Shown here: in pieces, positions 60,756-64,000 of the stretch | Layout: every line of letters begins with the position of its first letter | Numbering within the stretch: the stretch's first letter is position 1 | NCBI GenBank assembly: GCA_016779205.1 | Contig: JADHOC010000004.1 | Span: 62,001-126,000 of the forward strand | Reading direction: 5' to 3' | DNA: 64,000 bases | DNA from: Planctomycetota bacterium | Lineage (GTDB): Bacteria > Planctomycetota > UBA1135 > GCA-002686595 | Notes under the pieces: generated by a model | Seen by the model: only the letters and a program-made list of their open reading frames with translations | Database searches by the model: none | What the model was told of the DNA's origin: nothing | Made by a program: the position numbers and the translations under genes

Positions 60756-62129
60756 TCAGGCGAGCCCGATACGGGCGCTGAGGGCCTCCAGTGTCGCCAC
60801 TGTCGCACCCCTCTCCGCCCGGAGCGCCTTGCGGCCCGCCTTCCCCATTCGCCGCCTCATACCAGGATCGCCGGCGAGGGTGCCGAGGGCATCACCCAGC
60901 GATGCGGCGTCCGGGACCCTCAGGGCGGCCCCCGCAGCCTCGAGCATCTGGGTCTCGTTCAGGAAGTTGTCCACGTGGGGCCCGTAGACCACGGGGACTC
61001 CCTGGGCCGCGGGCTCCATCATGTTCTGGCCCCCGTGGGGGATCAGGCTGCCGCCGATGAAGACCGCGTCGGCCACCCCATAGAGCTCCTCCAGCTCTCC
61101 GATCGTGTCCACCAGCAGCGGACGGCGCGGATCCGCCCGCCGCCCCTGGGCCCGCAGCTCCGAGAGCCGCTCTGGCGCATGGTCCGGCACCCCGCCCCGG
61201 GAGAGCGCCTCCTGGACCGCCTCCGCACGCTCAGGGTGCCTGGGGACGAGGATCAGGCGGGCGTCGGGAAGGGCCCCGCGGGCGGCGGCCACGAACGCCT
61301 CCTCCTCGGGCTCGTGGGTGCTCCCCGCCACGATCACGAAGGGGGCAGGCGTGACGCCCTCGACCCCAACCTCCTCACGGAGCCGCTGCAGCCGACCATC
61401 GGAGTCCGAGTCCCCCGCCCCGCGCAGCCCGTCCACCTTCACGTTGCCGGTGACCAGCACCCGGGCAGAGGACCCCGCCAGCGCCGCGAACCGCGCGGCG
61501 TACGCCTCATCCTGCGCAGCGAAGAGCGAGATTCGTCCGAACTCCGGCAGGGCACCGAACAGCTGGTAGCGGCGGAAGGACTGCTCGGTGATTCGCCCGC
61601 TGACCACCGCCACCGGCGCGCCGCGGCGGTTGGCCGCGCGCAGGAAGCAGGGCCAGGCCTCCAGCTCCACCAGCAGCACGAAGTCCGGGCAGACCAGCCG
61701 CCAGAACCGCGTCACGATGGGCGCGAAGTCGAACGGATAACGGACCACCTCGATCTCGGGGAAGAGCTGGCGGGCCACCTGCATCCCCGTGTCGCTGAAG
61801 GCGCTCACCACGACCTCGTAGCGCTCCTGAAGCGCATGAACCAGGGACTGGGAGGCCTTGATCTCCCCCACGGAGACCCCGTGCACCAGGACGCGCTTGC
61901 GCCCCGAACCCGTGGGTGAGAGGCGAGTGAGGCCGACGGTGGACAGGGAGAGCGCCTTGCGGGCGAGCCGGGGCTTCAGGACGCCCGCCAGGAGGAAGAG
62001 CGGCAGCATCACCGCCCAGACGAGGCCGATGGCCACGTCGTACAGCAACTGGAGACCCCGCCGGCCTGGGCCGACGCGGGGGCTCGAGGTGATCGGCCCG
62101 GGGATCGCCTGGTCGGCTCCGAGCGTCAC
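60756..62129 (-). CDS. waaA: 3-deoxy-D-manno-octulosonic acid (Kdo) transferase
   Basis: 457 residues from a GTG overlapping the secA stop (GTGA). One N-terminal membrane helix (LQLLYDVAIGLVWAVMLPLFLLAG) is followed by the GT-B fold: VHGVSVGEIKASQSLV, PDFVLLVELEAWPCFLRAAN (with the catalytic Glu), VSGRITEQSF, and VIVAGSTHEPEEE. The nucleotide-sugar part has FIGGSLIPHGGQNMMEPAAQGVPVV. It links Kdo to lipid A, which argues for a lipopolysaccharide-bearing outer membrane. Confidence 0.95.
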   Translation of the reverse strand: MTLGADQAIPGPITSSPRVGPGRRGLQLLYDVAIGLVWAVMLPLFLLAGVLKPRLARKALSLSTVGLTRLSPTGSGRKRVLVHGVSVGEIKASQSLVHALQERYEVVVSAFSDTGMQVARQLFPEIEVVRYPFDFAPIVTRFWRLVCPDFVLLVELEAWPCFLRAANRRGAPVAVVSGRITEQSFRRYQLFGALPEFGRISLFAAQDEAYAARFAALAGSSARVLVTGNVKVDGLRGAGDSDSDGRLQRLREEVGVEGVTPAPFVIVAGSTHEPEEEAFVAAARGALPDARLILVPRHPERAEAVQEALSRGGVPDHAPERLSELRAQGRRADPRRPLLVDTIGELEELYGVADAVFIGGSLIPHGGQNMMEPAAQGVPVVYGPHVDNFLNETQMLEAAGAALRVPDAASLGDALGTLAGDPGMRRRMGKAGRKALRAERGATVATLEALSARIGLA

Positions 62130-64000
62130 TTGCCGTGGCACTTCTTGAACTTCTTCCCGCTCCCGCACGGGCACGGGTCGTTGCGCCCGGCGTCCCGGAA
62201 CTCGGGGCCCAGGGCTGCGCTCTTCTGGGCCGTGGCCGCAGCCGCTGGGCGCTGGGCAGGCGCCGGGCGTGGCGCAGCCCCCTGGGGCGAGGCCTCGCCC
62301 TCCGACCCCTTCCCTGCGGCGGCCCGCTGCTGGGCCTCCTGCTGGGCCTCCTGCTGGGCACGCTGCTGCTCCTCCATCGCCTTGCGGCGACGCATCACAT
62401 CGAAGGCTGCCGACGCCGCAGGACCACGCTGGGCCTGCCTCATGGCTTGCTGCTGCTGGAGCTGCTGGGCCCGGCGCTCCTCGAGCTGGCGCTTGACCTC
62501 ATCGAAGCGCTCCTGGAGCGCAGGCTCCAGCTCTCCCAGGAGCGTCTCCTGGTTGGCCTCCCCCGCCTGCATCACGGCCATCAGCTTCTGCTCATCGGGC
62601 AGCTGCTCGATCACCTTGCGCTGCTGCTCGAGCGGCAGCTCGTCGAAGCGAACCTGCCGCTGGGGCGCCTGGCCCTGGGGCACCTGTCGAGTGGGAGCGA
62701 TCCCGCGGGGCGCCAGGCCATCGCCGGCGGACTCCTCGCCTTCGCCCTCCGGCTTGGACACCTCGATGCGCATGATCTTGGACGACACGTCGGCCTCGAT
62801 CGCGGGCAGGAGGTTCTGGGCGAAGAGCTCGGTCGCCTCCTTCTTGTAGGCGATCTTCGGGTCCTGCTGGCCGTAGCCGCGCAGCCCGATCCCCGCCTTG
62901 AGGGCGTCCATGGCGTGGAGGTGGTCCTTCCACTTCTGGTCGATGGCGGTCAGAACGAGGTACGACTCGATCCTGCGGGTGAGCTCGTCACCCCAGCCTT
63001 CCCGTCGCTCGTCGTAGCGGCGGTCGATGGGCTCCAGGGTCGGCTCCAGGTCGGGCTTCTCCTCGCGCACCGCGGCCTCCGCGGCGGCGGGCTCCACGGT
63101 CACGCCGAAGTTGCGCTCCACCCAGTCCGCGAAGCCCTCGGCGTCGCCCTCGTAGGTGTAGGCCTGCCGATCCGCGACGTTGCTGATCATGGTCCCCACC
63201 CGATCCTTGAGGTCCTCGCCCTCGAGGACCGCCTGGCGAGCCGCGTAGATCTCCGTCCGCTGGTGGTCCATCACCTCGTCGTACTCGAGGAGGCTCTTGC
63301 GGATCTCGAAGTTTCGATCCTCGACCTTCTTCTGCGCCTTCGCCACCTGGCGCGTGACCATGCCCGACTCGATGGGCTGGCCCTCGCTCATGCCGAGGCG
63401 CTCCATGGCGTTCACCACCCAGTCGCGGTAGAAGATCCGCATCAGCGGGTCCTGCAGCGACAGGTAGAAGCGGCTCTCGCCGACGTTGCCCTGCCGGCCG
63501 GTCCGCCCGCGGAGCTGGTTGTCGATCCGCCGCGCCTCGTGGCGCTCCGTGCCGAGCACGTAGAGCCCGCCGAGCTCGAGGATCTCGGCCTCGTCACGGG
63601 CCGACTGCTCCTCGACCTCCTTGCGGATCCGGTCGATCTCCTCGAGGTGATCGAGGTCGCCGGCCTCGAGGCCGGCCTCCTCCAGGGCCTGCTCCAGGCG
63701 GTACTCGAAGTTGCCCCCCAGCTTGATGTCCGTACCCCGGCCCGCCATGTTCGTGGACACGGTGATGGCCCCCTTGCTGCCGGCCATGGCCACGATGTGC
63801 GCCTCGCGCTCGTGGTTCTTGGCGTTCAAGACCTCGTGGGGTACCCCGCGCTCGCGGAGCAAGCCGGAGAGGTGCTCGGAGTTCTCGACCGACGCCGTGC
63901 CGACGAGGACGGGCTGACCGATGGCCTGCACCCGCTCGATCTCGTCGCAGATGGCGTTCCACTTCTCCGGGAGCGTCCGGAACACCACGTCCACGTGATC
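62126..64000 (-). CDS. secA: Preprotein translocase ATPase SecA (C-terminal part, continues past the window)
   Basis: About 624 C-terminal residues; the N-terminal nucleotide domain is outside the window. Visible: NBD2 (LVGTASVENSEHLSGLL, ITVSTNMAGRGTDIKLGG, GLYVLGTERHEARRIDNQLRGRTGRQG), the helical scaffold (LLEYDEVMDHQRTEIYAAR), the helical wing, and a long Gln/Ala-rich charged linker. The zinc-binding tail with CPCGSGKKFKKCHGK (SEC-C motif) ends the protein. It drives Sec export. The linker (near 62250-62500) is unusually Gln/Ala-rich. Confidence 0.97.
   Translation of the reverse strand, partial: DHVDVVFRTLPEKWNAICDEIERVQAIGQPVLVGTASVENSEHLSGLLRERGVPHEVLNAKNHEREAHIVAMAGSKGAITVSTNMAGRGTDIKLGGNFEYRLEQALEEAGLEAGDLDHLEEIDRIRKEVEEQSARDEAEILELGGLYVLGTERHEARRIDNQLRGRTGRQGNVGESRFYLSLQDPLMRIFYRDWVVNAMERLGMSEGQPIESGMVTRQVAKAQKKVEDRNFEIRKSLLEYDEVMDHQRTEIYAARQAVLEGEDLKDRVGTMISNVADRQAYTYEGDAEGFADWVERNFGVTVEPAAAEAAVREEKPDLEPTLEPIDRRYDERREGWGDELTRRIESYLVLTAIDQKWKDHLHAMDALKAGIGLRGYGQQDPKIAYKKEATELFAQNLLPAIEADVSSKIMRIEVSKPEGEGEESAGDGLAPRGIAPTRQVPQGQAPQRQVRFDELPLEQQRKVIEQLPDEQKLMAVMQAGEANQETLLGELEPALQERFDEVKRQLEERRAQQLQQQQAMRQAQRGPAASAAFDVMRRRKAMEEQQRAQQEAQQEAQQRAAAGKGSEGEASPQGAAPRPAPAQRPAAAATAQKSAALGPEFRDAGRNDPCPCGSGKKFKKCHGK

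Overview
The window is about 70% GC, densely coded, and reads as chromosome of a planctomycete-like, diderm bacterium. The lineage is an inference. It rests on the start of a PVC-type secreted dehydrogenase/heme protein at the left edge, several planctomycete-style secreted proteins and lipoproteins, an LPS Kdo transferase (waaA, so an outer membrane), a GspDEFGHIJ secretion cluster, a pseudopilin, and a ResB/CcsA cytochrome c maturation pair. GTG and TTG starts and 4-base start/stop overlaps (ATGA, GTGA, TTGA) are frequent, so translational coupling is common. I see no integrase, transposase, phage gene, CRISPR array or rRNA, and no convincing tRNA.

Layout. 1-3685 (minus): a coiled-coil protein, a MamK-like bacterial actin and a coupled DUF3810 metallopeptidase-like membrane protein, then the start of a PVC-type dehydrogenase. 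3868-6718 (minus): FkbM methyltransferase, polysaccharide flippase and HAD hydrolase, a coupled glycan-type operon. 6984-10894: a small anchored protein (plus), an NtrB/NtrC-like two-component pair (minus), and a fusion of threonylcarbamoyl-AMP synthase with a low-molecular-weight (arginine-type) phosphatase (plus). 10956-13216 (minus): two membrane proteins and an EIIA-Ntr-like PTS protein. 13217-13651 is the one long stretch without a convincing gene. 13652-21589 (plus): a type II secretion operon, gspD-E-F-G-H-I-J.

21626-34491 (minus) is a long run: serS, a large secreted protein, rhomboid protease, folD, ccsA, resB, a duplicated lipoprotein, polyprenyl synthetase, mobA, tatA and an Ala-rich helical protein. 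34666-35633 (plus): a CPXCG zinc protein and a SMUG1-type uracil-DNA glycosylase. 35679-38108 (minus): a small membrane protein and sucD/sucC. 38273-40299 (plus): a dCTP-deaminase-family protein and a methyltransferase. 40304-51169 (minus): bestrophin-like channel, YgiQ radical SAM protein, a 41-residue bL34-like protein, fumC, mdh, a secreted protein with a lineage-type C-terminal domain, threonine aldolase, aminotransferase and an outer-membrane beta-barrel-like protein. 51274-57639 (plus): a three-gene iron-type ABC importer, then a pentaheme cytochrome coupled to a HEAT-repeat lipoprotein. 57655-64000 (minus): UbiA-type prenyltransferase, pseudopilin, metK, waaA, and secA running off the right edge.

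The most interesting loci are the MamK-like actin operon outside any magnetosome context, the TsaC-phosphatase fusion carrying the arginine-phosphatase signature Thr, the pentaheme cytochrome/HEAT pair beside an iron importer, and the minimal GspD-J operon without the inner-membrane platform genes C, K, L and M.
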